64,000 nucleotides of DNA from Arthrobacter caoxuetaonis (GCF_023921125.1 NZ_CP099466.1:992001-1056000); one strand, 5' to 3'. Shown: positions 27,309 to 38,461, counted from the first letter of the stretch. A program made the numbers and translations. Notes: a model not told the origin generated them from the sequence alone.

Positions 27309-27958
27309 ATGCAGCGCCATACACGTTCCGAAATCCTCCTGGCCTCAGGGCTGGCCTGGACGGCAGGCTATGCAGATGCCATCGGGTTCCTCCACCTGGG
27401 CGGCTGGTTCGTTTCCTTCATGACCGGTAACTCGACCCGTGCCGGTGCAGCCGTAGCCAATGCGTCGCTGACCGGCTTCCTCCAGGCCTTCGGACTCATT
27501 GCGGCGTTCTTCCTGGGTGTTGCCGGTGCCTCCGTGCTGCGCCGGCTCCTGTCCCGGCACCGCCGCCCTGCCATCTGTTTGGCATCCGCGGCCGTGCTCA
27601 CGGCTGCCCTGCTCAGCACGGCCACGCCCGGTACCGAGGGCATGCTGGGTCCGCTTCTTGCCCTGTCCATGGGGAGCCTCAACGCCGTGTTCGAGCGGGA
27701 GGGAGAAGTGTCCATCGGCATCACCTACATGACCGGAACCCTCGTGAAGCTCGGCCAGCGCGCGGTTGCCGCCCTTTTCGGCGAGAAGGACACCGGCTGG
27801 GGCGCTACCTGCTGCTGTGGTCCGCCCTGACCGTGGGATCTCTCTGCGGCGGTGCGGCCTACTTTGCCCTGGGGATGGCGGCGCTGAACCCTGCGATCGG
27901 AGCGCTGGTCATCGCGGCCGCAGCGTCCTGGGGCCATCCCGGCCACCGGCACAGCTGA
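27309..27958 (+). pseudogene. DUF1275 (YoaK-type) membrane protein gene with a frameshift
   Basis: The frame from 27309 encodes five to six helices of a DUF1275 protein (GLAWTAGYADAIGFLHLGGW, SFMTGNSTRAGAA, YMTGTLVKLGQRAV) but ends abnormally at 27830 with GWGATCCCGPP. From about 27793 the expected C-terminus continues in another frame (RLGRYLLLWSALTVG, GGAAYFALGMAAL) to a TGA at 27956-27958. One missing base in the stretch GACACCGGCTGG explains it. It may be a real pseudogene, an assembly error in a C-run, or rarely a programmed shift. Confidence 0.8.
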
Positions 27959-27959
27959 G

Positions 27960-28164
27960 TGCGCTTGGGTTCGGAAACACTGCAGCTTGGGCGAATGCTG
28001 CACGTTGGGTTCGGAAACACTGCGTTCCGGGATTTCGCTGCGCCCTGTGACACGGATACGCTGCGTTTCGGGAAAAACCGGTCGTCCGGGGAAAATCTTG
28101 CCACGGCGCCGCGCAGCAAATTCCCACAACAAACGAATCAGCCCAAAACGCAGCAAACCCGGAA
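27960..28164. repeat. Degenerate direct and inverted repeat array
   Basis: Six imperfect units of 18-23 bases start with TGC and most contain YTTGGG or TTCGGG (27960, 27981, 27999, 28021, 28039, 28062). TTGGGTTCGGAAACACTGC is exact in two of them (27965-27983 and 28005-28023). Two inverted copies follow (GCGCAGCAAATTCCC at 28111-28125, ACGCAGCAAACCCGGAA at 28148-28164). The first unit abuts the stop of the frameshifted gene. It resembles a BIME-like intergenic element. Confidence 0.6.
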
Positions 28165-28555
28165 GGGCTGCCCGAGCCACTGAGTAACGGGAACACCGGT
28201 TCCCGCGCCCACAGCCAGGGGCACGCAGCGGCTCGCGGTCTTCCTCTGCTGCACGAGGGTTGTTACGGCTCCGCCGCAGATTCTCTTGCCGCAATGACGT
28301 CCCTCTGGCCGGCCCAGACCGGCCTCATTGCAGTAAACAGGAGGCGAACTTCCGTGAACTTGGTCGTGTCCCTCTGCCGGCAGGCATGAGGGCGGGCGTA
28401 GCTTGTACGTATCGGTCAGCCCGACGCTGACGGAACCGGAGGCCGGATGCTCACACAGTGTGTGCCAGGGAGGCCGCTGGCGGCCCCTCGTGCCGGCCTG
28501 CGGATAACCACACTTCTAGCGAATCGGGGCCTGCGGTCCCTGACTGGAGTTCCAC
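28165..28555 (+). promoter_or_regulatory. Structured region upstream of phoH
   Basis: About 390 bases without a long gene. Seen here: hairpin CGGGAAC-accg-GTTCCCG (28188-28205); nested hairpin GCAATGA (28291-28297) with TCATTGC (28325-28331) around GGCCGG/CCGGCC (28307-28324); AGGAGG (28340-28345) before an 11-codon frame GTG to TGA (28354-28389, peptide MNLVVSLCRQA) whose stop lies in a CCCTC/GAGGG hairpin (28371-28392); and the palindrome CACACAGTGTGTG (28452-28464). This layout is compatible with a leader-peptide attenuator, but no known RNA family was recognised. Confidence 0.4.
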
Positions 28556-29899
28556 GTGGCCGTATCGACGCAATCCACCCAGGCACACACCGGCGGATCC
28601 AACGGGCAACCCCTCGGATTCGTGCTTGACACCTCTGTTCTGCTCTCCGACCCGAAAGCCATCCTGCGCTTCGCGGAACACGAGGTCATCCTGCCGCTGG
28701 TGGTTATCAGCGAACTTGAGGGCAAACGCAACGATCCGGAACTGGGTTACTTCGCCAGGACCGCGCTGCGCCTCCTGGACGAACTGCGCGTAGAGCACGG
28801 CGGGTTGGACCGCCCGGTGCCCATCGGCGACGCCGGCGGAACCCTGCGGGTGGAGGTGAACCACATCTCGCTTGACGTCCTTCCGCTGGGGATCCGGGGA
28901 ACGGACAACGACAGCCGGATCCTCGCCGTCGCCCGCAACCTCGCGGACGAAGGACGCACTATCACCGTGGTGTCCAAGGATCTTCCCCTGCGGGTGAAGG
29001 CGGCAGCCGTTGGCCTCACCGCGGATGAGTACCGCAATGAACTGGTGCGGGATACCGGGTGGACCGGTATGGCGGAACTGGAGATCGGCGACGCCGAGGT
29101 CAACGCGCTCTATGACCATGAACCGGTGTTCATTCCCGAGGCTGCGGACCTGCCGGTCAATACCTGCCTGGTACTGCTGGCCGGGCGCTCCTCAGCCCTC
29201 GGCCGGCTGGGAGCCGACAAGCAGGTGCGGTTGGTGCGCGGAGACCGCGATGTCTTCGGGCTGCACGGACGGTCAGCGGAGCAGCGGCTGGCGATCGACA
29301 TGCTCATGGATCCGGAAGTGGGCATTGTTTCCCTGGGCGGCCGGGCCGGCACCGGTAAGTCGGCGCTGGCGCTCTGCGCCGGACTCGAGGCGGTCCTGGA
29401 ACGCCGCGAACACCGCAGGGTGGTGGTGTTCCGTCCGCTGTATGCCGTGGGTGGCCAGGAACTTGGCTACCTGCCCGGCAGCGAGAGCGAAAAAATGGGG
29501 CCTTGGGGACAGGCGGTCTTCGACACGCTGGAGGCGCTGGTTTCCAAGGAGGTTGTGGAGGAGGTGCTGGACCGCGGAATGCTGGAGGTCCTGCCGCTGA
29601 CCCACATCCGCGGGCGGTCCCTGCACGACGCGTTCGTGATCGTGGACGAGGCCCAGTCGCTGGAGAAAAACGTCCTGCTGACCGTCCTGTCCCGCATCGG
29701 ACAGAACTCGAAGGTGGTGCTGACCCATGACGTCGCCCAGCGCGACAACCTGAGGGTAGGACGGCATGACGGTATTGCAGCAGTGGTGGAAACCCTCAAG
29801 GGCCACCCGCTCTTCGGGCATATGACCCTCACACGCTCTGAGCGCTCACCGATCGCGGCCCTGGTAACGGAACTGCTGGAGGACGGGCAGATCCCCTAG
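28556..29899 (+). CDS. phoH2: PhoH2: PIN RNase domain fused to PhoH ATPase
   Basis: 447-aa protein in which a PIN ribonuclease domain ([47 protein letters not shown]) precedes a PhoH P-loop ATPase ([67 protein letters not shown]). Mycobacterial PhoH2 unwinds and cleaves RNA; the same activity is inferred here. The GTG at 28556 has GGAG 6 bases upstream. It is preceded by a long structured region and followed by an unrelated promoter. Confidence 0.92.
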   Translation: MAVSTQSTQAHTGGSNGQPLGFVLDTSVLLSDPKAILRFAEHEVILPLVVISELEGKRNDPELGYFARTALRLLDELRVEHGGLDRPVPIGDAGGTLRVEVNHISLDVLPLGIRGTDNDSRILAVARNLADEGRTITVVSKDLPLRVKAAAVGLTADEYRNELVRDTGWTGMAELEIGDAEVNALYDHEPVFIPEAADLPVNTCLVLLAGRSSALGRLGADKQVRLVRGDRDVFGLHGRSAEQRLAIDMLMDPEVGIVSLGGRAGTGKSALALCAGLEAVLERREHRRVVVFRPLYAVGGQELGYLPGSESEKMGPWGQAVFDTLEALVSKEVVEEVLDRGMLEVLPLTHIRGRSLHDAFVIVDEAQSLEKNVLLTVLSRIGQNSKVVLTHDVAQRDNLRVGRHDGIAAVVETLKGHPLFGHMTLTRSERSPIAALVTELLEDGQIP

Positions 29900-29961
29900 G
29901 GTGGTGGCAGGCTCTGTCCACAGCGGAGCGACGGCTGTCCCGCTGTGGACGGCCCTACCGG

Positions 29962-29967
29962 TACGGT
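29962..29967 (+). promoter_or_regulatory. -10 box of the prepilin peptidase gene (TACGGT)
   Basis: TACGGT ends 7 bases before the ATG at 29975, which supports that start over an upstream in-frame GTG at 29945. Confidence 0.5.
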
Positions 29968-29974
29968 AGGGCCC

Positions 29975-30487
29975 ATGTGGGGGATCGTGGGGGAGTACTG
30001 GGTTCGAAACAGCTTTGCTGCCTGGCTGCTGCTGGCTGCGCTGGGTTACTTCGTGGTGCTGTCCCTGCGCCTTGCCGGTGAAGACCTCCGTACGCGCCGG
30101 TTACCGAACCGGCTGGTGCTGCCCGCCTACCCGGCGTCGTCGTTGCTGCTTGGCGCTGCGGCGCTCGCCGCCGGGGAACCCGGGCGGCTTGCGGGTATGG
30201 CCTTCGGCGCCGCTGCACTGCTGGCCGGTTACTTCCTGCTGCGGCTCATCAGTCCCGGCGGACTGGGCCTGGGCGACGTGAAACTGGCAGGAGTCCTGGG
30301 GCTCTTCCTGGGGTACGCCGGCTGGGGCCACGTCCTGGCCGGAGCCGCTGCGGGCTTCGTGCTCGGAGGAATCTGGGGGCTGGGGCTGGTGCTGAGCGGC
30401 CGCGGGACCGGGAAGACGCGGATCGCCTTTGGACCGTTCATGCTGGCAGGGGCCGCCTTGGTGCTCGCTGCCCCTGGCCTACAGTAG
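29975..30487 (+). CDS. A24 family prepilin peptidase (type IV leader peptidase-like)
   Basis: 170-aa polytopic membrane aspartic protease. The two catalytic Asp motifs are AGEDLRTRRLPNRLVLPAYP and the C-terminal-side SPGGLGLGDVKLAGVLGLFL (GxGD). There is no N-terminal methylase domain, as is usual in actinobacterial TadV-like peptidases. No pilin or tad genes lie in this window. The start was chosen from the -10 spacing; GGTAGG could also serve as a ribosome site. Five bases separate it from the NUDIX gene, so they are probably co-transcribed. Confidence 0.82.
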   Translation: MWGIVGEYWVRNSFAAWLLLAALGYFVVLSLRLAGEDLRTRRLPNRLVLPAYPASSLLLGAAALAAGEPGRLAGMAFGAAALLAGYFLLRLISPGGLGLGDVKLAGVLGLFLGYAGWGHVLAGAAAGFVLGGIWGLGLVLSGRGTGKTRIAFGPFMLAGAALVLAAPGLQ

Positions 30488-30491
30488 GACC

Positions 30492-30962
30492 ATGCCCACA
30501 CCCGACTTCATCCTTTCCCTGCGCGAGAAAGTTGGTCATGACCTGCTGTGGCTGCCGGGAGTTGCCGCCGTCGTTTTCAATCCCGCCGGCGAAGTGCTGC
30601 TCTGCCGGCGGGCGGACAACGGACGCTGGACCATCATCACCGGCATCCTGGAACCGGGGGAGGAGCCAGGCCCGGGCCTGCTGCGGGAAATCGAAGAGGA
30701 AACCGGAGTCCGGTCCAAGCTGGACCACCTGATCCATGTGGGAACCACGGATCCCATCGAATTCCCGAACCGGGACCGCTGCCAGTTCCTCAACCTTGTG
30801 TTCCGCTGCACCTATGAAGCCGGAACGGCACGGGTGAACGACGACGAATCCACGGACGTGGGCTGGTTCGCCCTCGACGCCCTTCCGGAGCTGAACAAGC
30901 GGCACCGGATGCTCATCGAGCTGGCACGGACCTCCACGGGCGTGCCGGTGTTCGAGGCCTGA
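30492..30962 (+). CDS. NUDIX hydrolase
   Basis: 156-aa pyrophosphatase. The NUDIX box reads GILEPGEEPGPGLLREIEEE followed by TGV, with the REIEEE metal-binding glutamates intact; GVAAVVFNPAGEVLLCRRAD precedes it and RYDxx-like WFALDALPEL follows. Substrate (oxidised nucleotide, ADP-ribose or other NDP derivative) is not evident. ATG at 30492 has TAGGA upstream; an in-frame ATG at 30429 would lie inside the peptidase gene. Confidence 0.88.
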   Translation: MPTPDFILSLREKVGHDLLWLPGVAAVVFNPAGEVLLCRRADNGRWTIITGILEPGEEPGPGLLREIEEETGVRSKLDHLIHVGTTDPIEFPNRDRCQFLNLVFRCTYEAGTARVNDDESTDVGWFALDALPELNKRHRMLIELARTSTGVPVFEA

Positions 30963-31001
30963 AGCGCCGGCGGAACGACAGGCACGACCAGGAAGACCAA
31001 G

Positions 31002-31034
31002 AAGGACCGGCACCCGCGCAGGGTGCCGGTCCTT
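31002..31034. terminator. Bidirectional terminator between NUDIX and MFS genes
   Basis: Perfect 14-bp inverted repeat AAGGACCGGCACCC / GGGTGCCGGTCCTT with loop GCGCA, between convergent genes. Confidence 0.85.
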
Positions 31035-31051
31035 CCCGCTGGGGTGGGTAC

Positions 31052-33399
<2,348 letters not shown>

Positions 33400-33408
33400 G
33401 AAGTAAAC

Positions 33409-33437
33409 TTTTGCACGCGTTGTTCCACAGTGCAAAA
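33409..33437 (-). promoter_or_regulatory. Operator palindrome upstream of the tetR-pump operon
   Basis: TTTTGCAC (33409-33416) and GTGCAAAA (33430-33437) are perfect inverted 8-base arms separated by 13 bases. On the minus strand the first arm includes TTGCAC, a possible -35 element. Confidence 0.7.
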
Positions 33438-33451
33438 TTATGGAGATTATG

Positions 33452-33486
33452 AAAAAGGGGCCGCCGGATGAACCGGCGGCCCCTTT
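33452..33486 (-). terminator. Terminator of fumC
   Basis: Perfect 14-bp stem (33454-33467 with 33473-33486, arm AAAGGGGCCGCCGG) and loop ATGAA; on the minus strand it is followed by TTTTTC. Confidence 0.85.
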
Positions 33487-33498
33487 CAGCGCTGGTTG

Positions 33499-34920
33499 CT
33501 AGGCCTGCGGCGGCTTGGTCATGGAGAGGACGTCGAGGGCGGCGTCGAGCTGCTCCTCGGTGACCTCGCCGCGCTCGACAAAGCCGAGTTCGACGACGGC
33601 CTGGCGGATGGTCTTGCCTTCCTTGACCGCGAACTTGGCAATCTTGGCGGCGTTCTCGTAGCCGATGTACTTGTTCAGCGGCGTGACGATCGAGGGGGAG
33701 GCCTCGGCCAGGTAGCGGGCACGCTCAACGTTGGCTTCGATGCCGTCGATCATCTTGTCCGCCATGATCACGGAGGAGTTGGCGAGCAGGCGGATCGATT
33801 CCAGCAGGTTCGAGGCCATGACGGGGATGCCGACGTTGAGCTCGAAGTAGCCGAACGTACCGGCCCAGGCGATGGCGGCATCGTTGCCCACAACCTGTGC
33901 CGCAACCTGCATAACGGCCTCGGAGATGACGGGGTTGACCTTGCCCGGCATGATCGAGGAGCCCGGCTGCAGGTCGGGGATGGCAATTTCGCCCAGGCCC
34001 GTGTTGGGGCCGGAGCCCATCCAGCGCAGGTCGTTGGCGATCTTGGAGAAGGACACTGCGATGGTGCGCAGCATGCCGGAGACCTCGACGAGGGCATCGC
34101 GGTTGGCCTGGGACTCGAAGTGGTCGCGTGCTTCGGTCAGCGGCAGGCCGGTGTCGGCAGCCAGCAGTTCGATCACTCGCTGCGGGAAGCCTGCCGGGGT
34201 GTTGATGCCGGTGCCGACGGCGGTGCCGCCCAGCGGAACCTCGGCGACGCGGGGCAGGGAAGCCTGGACACGCTCAATGCCGTAGCGGACCTGGGCAGCG
34301 TAGCCGCCGAATTCCTGGCCAAGGGTCACCGGGGTGGCGTCCATGAGGTGGGTGCGGCCGGACTTGACGACGTCCTTGAACTCCACTGCCTTGCGTTCCA
34401 GCGACGCGGCGAGGTGCTCCAGGGATGGAATCAGGTTGTTGATCAGCGCGGAAGTCGCAGCGACGTGGACGGAGGTCGGGAAGACGTCGTTGGAGGACTG
34501 GGAGGCATTGACGTGGTCGTTGGGGTGAACTGAGGTCTCGCTGCCTGCAGCCTTGAGGGCGCGGGTAGCCAGCTCGGCGAGGACCTCGTTGGTGTTCATG
34601 TTCGAGGACGTGCCGGAGCCGGTCTGGAACACGTCGATCGGGAACTGGCCGTAGTGCTGGCCGGCAGCCACCTCATCGGCGGCGGAAGCGATGGCCTTGG
34701 CGCGCTCGTCGTCGAGCACTCCCAGTTCAGCGTTGGCGATGGCGGCAGCCTTCTTGATGCGTGCCAGTGCCTCGATGTGTGCGTCATCCAGCGGCTTGCC
34801 GGAAATCGGGAAGTTCTCCACGGCGCGCTGGGTCTGGGCGCGGTAAAGGGCATTTACCGGGACGCGGACCTCACCCATGGTGTCATGTTCAATGCGGTAT
34901 TCAGCGGAGTTCGAAGTCAT
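33499..34920 (-). CDS. fumC: Class II fumarate hydratase
   Basis: TCA-cycle enzyme of 473 aa that hydrates fumarate to malate; tetrameric, no iron-sulfur cluster. Seen are [48 protein letters not shown] and the superfamily signature [12 protein letters not shown]. The C-terminal [19 protein letters not shown] is typical of FumC. The ATG lies 7 bases from a TAGGCT box, so it may be leaderless, though TGGAG also lies there. Confidence 0.97.
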   Translation of the reverse strand: MTSNSAEYRIEHDTMGEVRVPVNALYRAQTQRAVENFPISGKPLDDAHIEALARIKKAAAIANAELGVLDDERAKAIASAADEVAAGQHYGQFPIDVFQTGSGTSSNMNTNEVLAELATRALKAAGSETSVHPNDHVNASQSSNDVFPTSVHVAATSALINNLIPSLEHLAASLERKAVEFKDVVKSGRTHLMDATPVTLGQEFGGYAAQVRYGIERVQASLPRVAEVPLGGTAVGTGINTPAGFPQRVIELLAADTGLPLTEARDHFESQANRDALVEVSGMLRTIAVSFSKIANDLRWMGSGPNTGLGEIAIPDLQPGSSIMPGKVNPVISEAVMQVAAQVVGNDAAIAWAGTFGYFELNVGIPVMASNLLESIRLLANSSVIMADKMIDGIEANVERARYLAEASPSIVTPLNKYIGYENAAKIAKFAVKEGKTIRQAVVELGFVERGEVTEEQLDAALDVLSMTKPPQA

Positions 34921-34927
34921 GGCTCCA

Positions 34928-34933
34928 AGCCTA
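34928..34933 (-). promoter_or_regulatory. -10 box of fumC (TAGGCT)
   Basis: TAGGCT on the minus strand ends 7 bases before the fumC ATG at 34920. Confidence 0.6.
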
Positions 34934-34982
34934 GTGGGCGCGGGCGCAGGTGTTGAAACCCGCGTCGTAAAGTGCAGGCGCC

Positions 34983-35648
34983 CTAGTTCGCCGCCAGGTC
35001 CTGGGCTTCGGTCTCGATCTTGCCGATGCTGGAGACGAGGTCGGCCCGCCCTTCAGCCAGGCGGTAGGAGAGTCCGACGACGGCGGTTGCTCCGGTGCTC
35101 ACAGCATCCGAAATCAGCCGTGAGCTTTCCACCAGGCGTTCCGCGGTTTGCCGGGTGTGCTCAACCACCATGTCATTGACCTCCTCCAAGCCGTTGCGCT
35201 GGGCGGCCAGGACCGAGGGGGTAATGCGTTCGACCAGTGTCCGGACGTAGCCCGCAGGCATCGAGCCTGTGTCGACCGTGTGCTTGGCCGCCGTCACTGC
35301 GCCGCAGCTGTCATGGCCCAGGACCACGATCAGCGGAACCCCCAGCACTCCCACGCTGTACTCGAGCGAACCCAGGACGGCGTCGTCGGTGACCTGTCCT
35401 GCCGTGCGGACCACGAAGGCGTCGCCGAGGCCGAGGTCGAAGATGATTTCGGCCGCCAGCCTGGAGTCGGAGCAGCCGAAGATCACAGCGAACGGATTCT
35501 GTTCGTTCACCAGTGAGCTGCGGCGGGGAGCGTCCTGGTTGGGATGCCGGGAGGTGCCGGAGACAAAACGTTCGTTGCCTTCACGGAGGCGCTGCCATGC
35601 CTGGGCTGGAGTGAGCGGAGCGCTAAGGGGGCTGTTCAATTCGGTCAC
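34983..35648 (-). CDS. Beta-class carbonic anhydrase
   Basis: 221-aa zinc enzyme interconverting CO2 and bicarbonate. Zinc ligands are Cys59 in [15 protein letters not shown] (with the Asp-Arg dyad) and the His and Cys of [34 protein letters not shown] is also typical. The GTG at 35648 lies exactly 6 bases after a TATGGT box, which supports it as a leaderless start; an in-frame upstream codon at 35675 would precede the promoter. Confidence 0.92.
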   Translation of the reverse strand: MTELNSPLSAPLTPAQAWQRLREGNERFVSGTSRHPNQDAPRRSSLVNEQNPFAVIFGCSDSRLAAEIIFDLGLGDAFVVRTAGQVTDDAVLGSLEYSVGVLGVPLIVVLGHDSCGAVTAAKHTVDTGSMPAGYVRTLVERITPSVLAAQRNGLEEVNDMVVEHTRQTAERLVESSRLISDAVSTGATAVVGLSYRLAEGRADLVSSIGKIETEAQDLAAN

Positions 35649-35654
35649 CGTTCC

Positions 35655-35660
35655 ACCATA
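35655..35660 (-). promoter_or_regulatory. -10 box of the carbonic anhydrase gene (TATGGT)
   Basis: TATGGT on the minus strand ends 6 bases before the GTG at 35648. Confidence 0.6.
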
Positions 35661-35714
35661 AGGCTCAGGCGGCACTCCGGTGCTCTGTTACCGCCGGGTG
35701 AAACGGTCCGGCTG

Positions 35715-36302
35715 CTAGTTGCCGGAGGGGGCCGCGAGGTCCTGGAGGACGGCCTCGGCCAGGACGTCAACGGTGGCAAGGCCGGCTTCGGAGCTGAGGA
35801 TGACGGTCATGCCCTCGACCTCCGTGACCAGGTGCGCTTCCCCGTTGGCGCTGTCCCGCAGCTGCCACGCGGCTCCTCCGGCGGTTCGCTCACCGGCCAC
35901 GAGCGAGTCCCGGGTGGTCTGCGAAATCCAGGTCGGGTTGGCTTCGGCGGTCTGCGTCAGGCGGATGAATTCGGTATCGGGAGTGAGATATCCCACTTCC
36001 CAGGCGGGAACGCCGGAGTTGACTCCCGAGTCCCAGCGGGCGTAATTGGCGGTCCAGCCCTCGGGCAGATCGGGAGCCAGGGGATCGTACCCGGCGTCGC
36101 CGGCAGCTTCGCCCGCGATGGCCTGGACGTCTACGTCCCGCACCGGAGGCTTCTGATACGGGTTCAGGAGCACCGGTATGAGGACGATTGCCAGCGTGAT
36201 CCCGGTGGCAATGAGCATGCCAATGACATTCGCGTTGGCACGTTTGGCCTGCTTGGCGGTCAAGGTGGGGGTTACGGGATTCTCCGGCTGCTGCTCACTC
36301 AC
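35715..36302 (-). CDS. DUF4245 domain membrane protein
   Basis: About 195 aa: a polar N-terminus with KQAKRANANVIGML, one helix (IGMLIATGITLAIVLIPVLL) and an extracytoplasmic DUF4245 domain (DLPEGWTANYARWDSGVNSG, WEVGYLTPDTEFIRLTQT, VILSSEAGLATVDVLAEAVL). Function unknown; it is divergent from glpX, the arrangement also seen in mycobacteria. Start uncertain: GTG at 36302 has a GATTAT box 6 bases upstream, TTG at 36332 is the in-frame alternative. Confidence 0.82.
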   Translation of the reverse strand: MSEQQPENPVTPTLTAKQAKRANANVIGMLIATGITLAIVLIPVLLNPYQKPPVRDVDVQAIAGEAAGDAGYDPLAPDLPEGWTANYARWDSGVNSGVPAWEVGYLTPDTEFIRLTQTAEANPTWISQTTRDSLVAGERTAGGAAWQLRDSANGEAHLVTEVEGMTVILSSEAGLATVDVLAEAVLQDLAAPSGN

Positions 36303-36504
36303 CCTTCCATAATCGCCTATCCGGGGGGTCAAGTCCTATTTACGGCCAAGCCGCCGGGGTACGGGAGCAGCTGAAAGCGGCCCAAAACAGCGTTCCAGCG
36401 GTGAGGTCCGTGTCACGGCGACTATGATCGGATCAAGGATCAGCTGCAGGCCGCTGTCCGGGACCATGTCCTGGGCGGGCCTGAATTTCGAAGATGAGGT
36501 TAAC

Positions 36505-37533
36505 GTGTCCCAAGGTGCCCAGTACTCAACTCTTTCTCCCGCACTGGCCGTCGGTGATGACGAGCCGGACCGGAACCTGGCTCTCGAGCTGGTCCGGGTG
36601 ACCGAAGCCGCAGCGATCGCCGGCGGCCACTGGGTCGGTTTCGGTGACAAGAACGCCGCCGACGGCGCTGCCGTCGACGCAATGCGCTCCCTGATCTCCA
36701 CGGTCCACTTCAACGGCGTGGTTGTCATCGGCGAGGGCGAAAAAGACGAAGCACCCATGCTCTACAACGGCGAGCATGTTGGCGACGGAACGGGTGCGCT
36801 GTGCGACGTCGCCGTCGACCCGATCGACGGAACCCGCCTGACCGCCCTGGGCATCAACAACGCCCTGGCCGTGCTCGCAGTTGCCGAGCGCGGCACCATG
36901 TTCGACCCCTCCGCCGTGTTCTACATGGAGAAGCTGGTCACCGGCCCCGAAGCCGCCGACATGGTGGACCTGCGCCTCCCGGTCAAACAGAACCTGCACC
37001 TGATCGCCAAGGCCAAGGGCAAGAAGATCAACCAGCTCAACGTCATGATCCTCGAGCGCGACCGGCACAAGCCGCTGGTGCAGGAAATCCGCGACGCCGG
37101 CGCCCGCACCCGGATGCTGATGGACGGCGACGTCGCCGGCGGCATCGCCGCTGCACGCGAGGGCACCGACGTCGACGCGCTGATGGGCATCGGCGGAACC
37201 CCCGAGGGCATCATCACTGCCTGCGCCGTGAAGACCCTTGGCGGCGTCATCCAGGGCCGGCTGTGGCCGACCTCGGACGAGGAGAAGCAGAAGGCGATCG
37301 ACGCCGGGCATGACCTTGACCGCGTGCTCTCCACCAATGACCTGGTCACCAGCGACAACTGCTACTTCGCTGCGACGGGCATCACCGACGGTGACCTGGT
37401 CCGCGGCGTGCGCTACAAGAAGGACCGCGTGCTGACCCAGTCGATCGTGATGCGCTCGAAGTCCGGAACCATCCGCGTGGTCGACGGCGAGCACCAGTCA
37501 CACAAGTGGGAGTCCTACGCGCGCCTGCGCTAG
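36505..37533 (+). CDS. glpX: Class II fructose-1,6-bisphosphatase GlpX
   Basis: Gluconeogenic enzyme of 342 aa, the main FBPase of many Actinobacteria. Motifs: HWVGFGDKNAADGAAVDAM, VVIGEGEKDEAPMLYNGE, VAVDPIDGTRLTALGINNA (metal-binding DPIDGT), MDGDVAGGIAAAREGTDVD and GIGGTPEGIITACAVK. GTG at 36505 with GAGGT upstream fits the family N-terminus; an ATG at 36424 adds 27 unlikely residues. A TATGAT box near 36423 suggests a leader of about 75 bases. Confidence 0.95.
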   Translation: MSQGAQYSTLSPALAVGDDEPDRNLALELVRVTEAAAIAGGHWVGFGDKNAADGAAVDAMRSLISTVHFNGVVVIGEGEKDEAPMLYNGEHVGDGTGALCDVAVDPIDGTRLTALGINNALAVLAVAERGTMFDPSAVFYMEKLVTGPEAADMVDLRLPVKQNLHLIAKAKGKKINQLNVMILERDRHKPLVQEIRDAGARTRMLMDGDVAGGIAAAREGTDVDALMGIGGTPEGIITACAVKTLGGVIQGRLWPTSDEEKQKAIDAGHDLDRVLSTNDLVTSDNCYFAATGITDGDLVRGVRYKKDRVLTQSIVMRSKSGTIRVVDGEHQSHKWESYARLR

Positions 37534-37541
37534 GAACCAAT

Positions 37542-37583
37542 ACAGGAAGGGCGGGCCGGAGTCTTCCGGCCCGCCCTTCCTGT
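37542..37583 (+). terminator. Strong terminator after glpX
   Basis: Perfect 19-bp inverted repeat (37542-37560 with 37565-37583) and loop GTCT. It also faces the convergent TspO-like gene. Confidence 0.85.
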
Positions 37584-37604
37584 GTTCCGGCCCTGCCGCA
37601 AGGT

Positions 37605-38450
37605 CTAGCCGCGGCGGACAGCGGCGACCCGCGCCGCGACCGTCGCGATGACCACCACCGCGGCCGCAGCCGCTGCCAGGACCGCCGTCGCCGTCGAGAC
37701 CAGTTCGCCGGTGACCCGGGAAACCGCAATCCAGGAAAGGCCCCAGGCGAGAGCCGCGGCCGGTGCCAGGCGTCCGCGGCCGTACACGGCCAGCCCGATC
37801 CCGACGGCTGCAGCTGCCGCGAGCACAATGCCCGCCCAGAGGACCGGGTCGAGGCCGAACCCGTCAAAGCCCCCGGCGGTCAGGGCAGAGGCGATATTGG
37901 CGCAGATGGCCACGCAGACCCAGCCAAGATAGAGCCCCAGGGTTCCGTCGACGACTATGGCTCCGAGCCAGCTGTCGGGACGGCTGCGGGAGTACCGCTT
38001 GAAGACGATGGCCAAAGTGACCAGCAGCGCGGCGATCACGGCCACGGAGAGCGGCACTGAGCCCGCCTGCACACTGAGGATCCAGGCCGCGTTCAGCAGC
38101 ATGGAGACGGCCACGAGCCAGCCCAGTGAGCGCTGCCGCGGTGCCGATCGCTGTGAGGGCAGCCACTGGTAGACCGTGTAGGCGCCTAGGCCGGTGTAGA
38201 TGACGGACCAGATGGAGAAGGCCGGACTCGCCGGTGCCAGGAAAGTGGCATCGGCGCTGAGGGCCCCGCCTGCAGCTTCGGCGATGCGGGTGCCGCCGAA
38301 GACGCCGACGCCGATCACCGAGCCGATGATGCAGAGGATAAAGGAGGCGGTCACCGTCAGTTGGCGGATCAGGTCCCGGCGGCCGAAGCCGGTCCGGCCA
38401 TCAGCAGACGGTTCCGACGGACTGGATGCGCTGGGGGTCGAAGTAGCCAT
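37605..38450 (-). CDS. TspO/MBR-like tryptophan-rich sensory membrane protein
   Basis: 281-aa membrane protein with about eight hydrophobic segments. PAFSIWSVIYTGLGAYTVYQ matches the first conserved helix region of TspO/MBR relatives, followed by LGWLVAVSMLLNAAWILSVQ and WLGAIVVDGTLGLYLGWVCV. It is longer than typical TspO (about 160 aa), so it belongs to a larger subgroup and tetrapyrrole binding is only inferred. ATG at 38450 lies 5 bases from a TAGGCT box. Divergent from the FemAB-like gene. Confidence 0.7.
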   Translation of the reverse strand: MATSTPSASSPSEPSADGRTGFGRRDLIRQLTVTASFILCIIGSVIGVGVFGGTRIAEAAGGALSADATFLAPASPAFSIWSVIYTGLGAYTVYQWLPSQRSAPRQRSLGWLVAVSMLLNAAWILSVQAGSVPLSVAVIAALLVTLAIVFKRYSRSRPDSWLGAIVVDGTLGLYLGWVCVAICANIASALTAGGFDGFGLDPVLWAGIVLAAAAAVGIGLAVYGRGRLAPAAALAWGLSWIAVSRVTGELVSTATAVLAAAAAAVVVIATVAARVAAVRRG

Positions 38451-38455
38451 AGTCG

Positions 38456-38461
38456 AGCCTA
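38456..38461 (-). promoter_or_regulatory. -10 box of the TspO-like gene (TAGGCT)
   Basis: TAGGCT on the minus strand ends 5 bases before the ATG at 38450. A second box, TATAGT, lies about 15 bases further upstream. Confidence 0.5.

Noticed and set aside
28170..28245. Fragments resembling a cobalamin riboswitch (GAGCCACTG, then CAGCCAGGGGC)
   Set aside because: The core elements (CGCAACTGT-type junction and AGGAGACCTGCC-type box) are not present in the right order, and phoH2 is not a B12-related gene.
27725..28294. A 189-codon minus-strand frame through the repeat array
   Set aside because: It overlaps the DUF1275 C-terminus, contains no domain and its sequence simply follows the repeat units.
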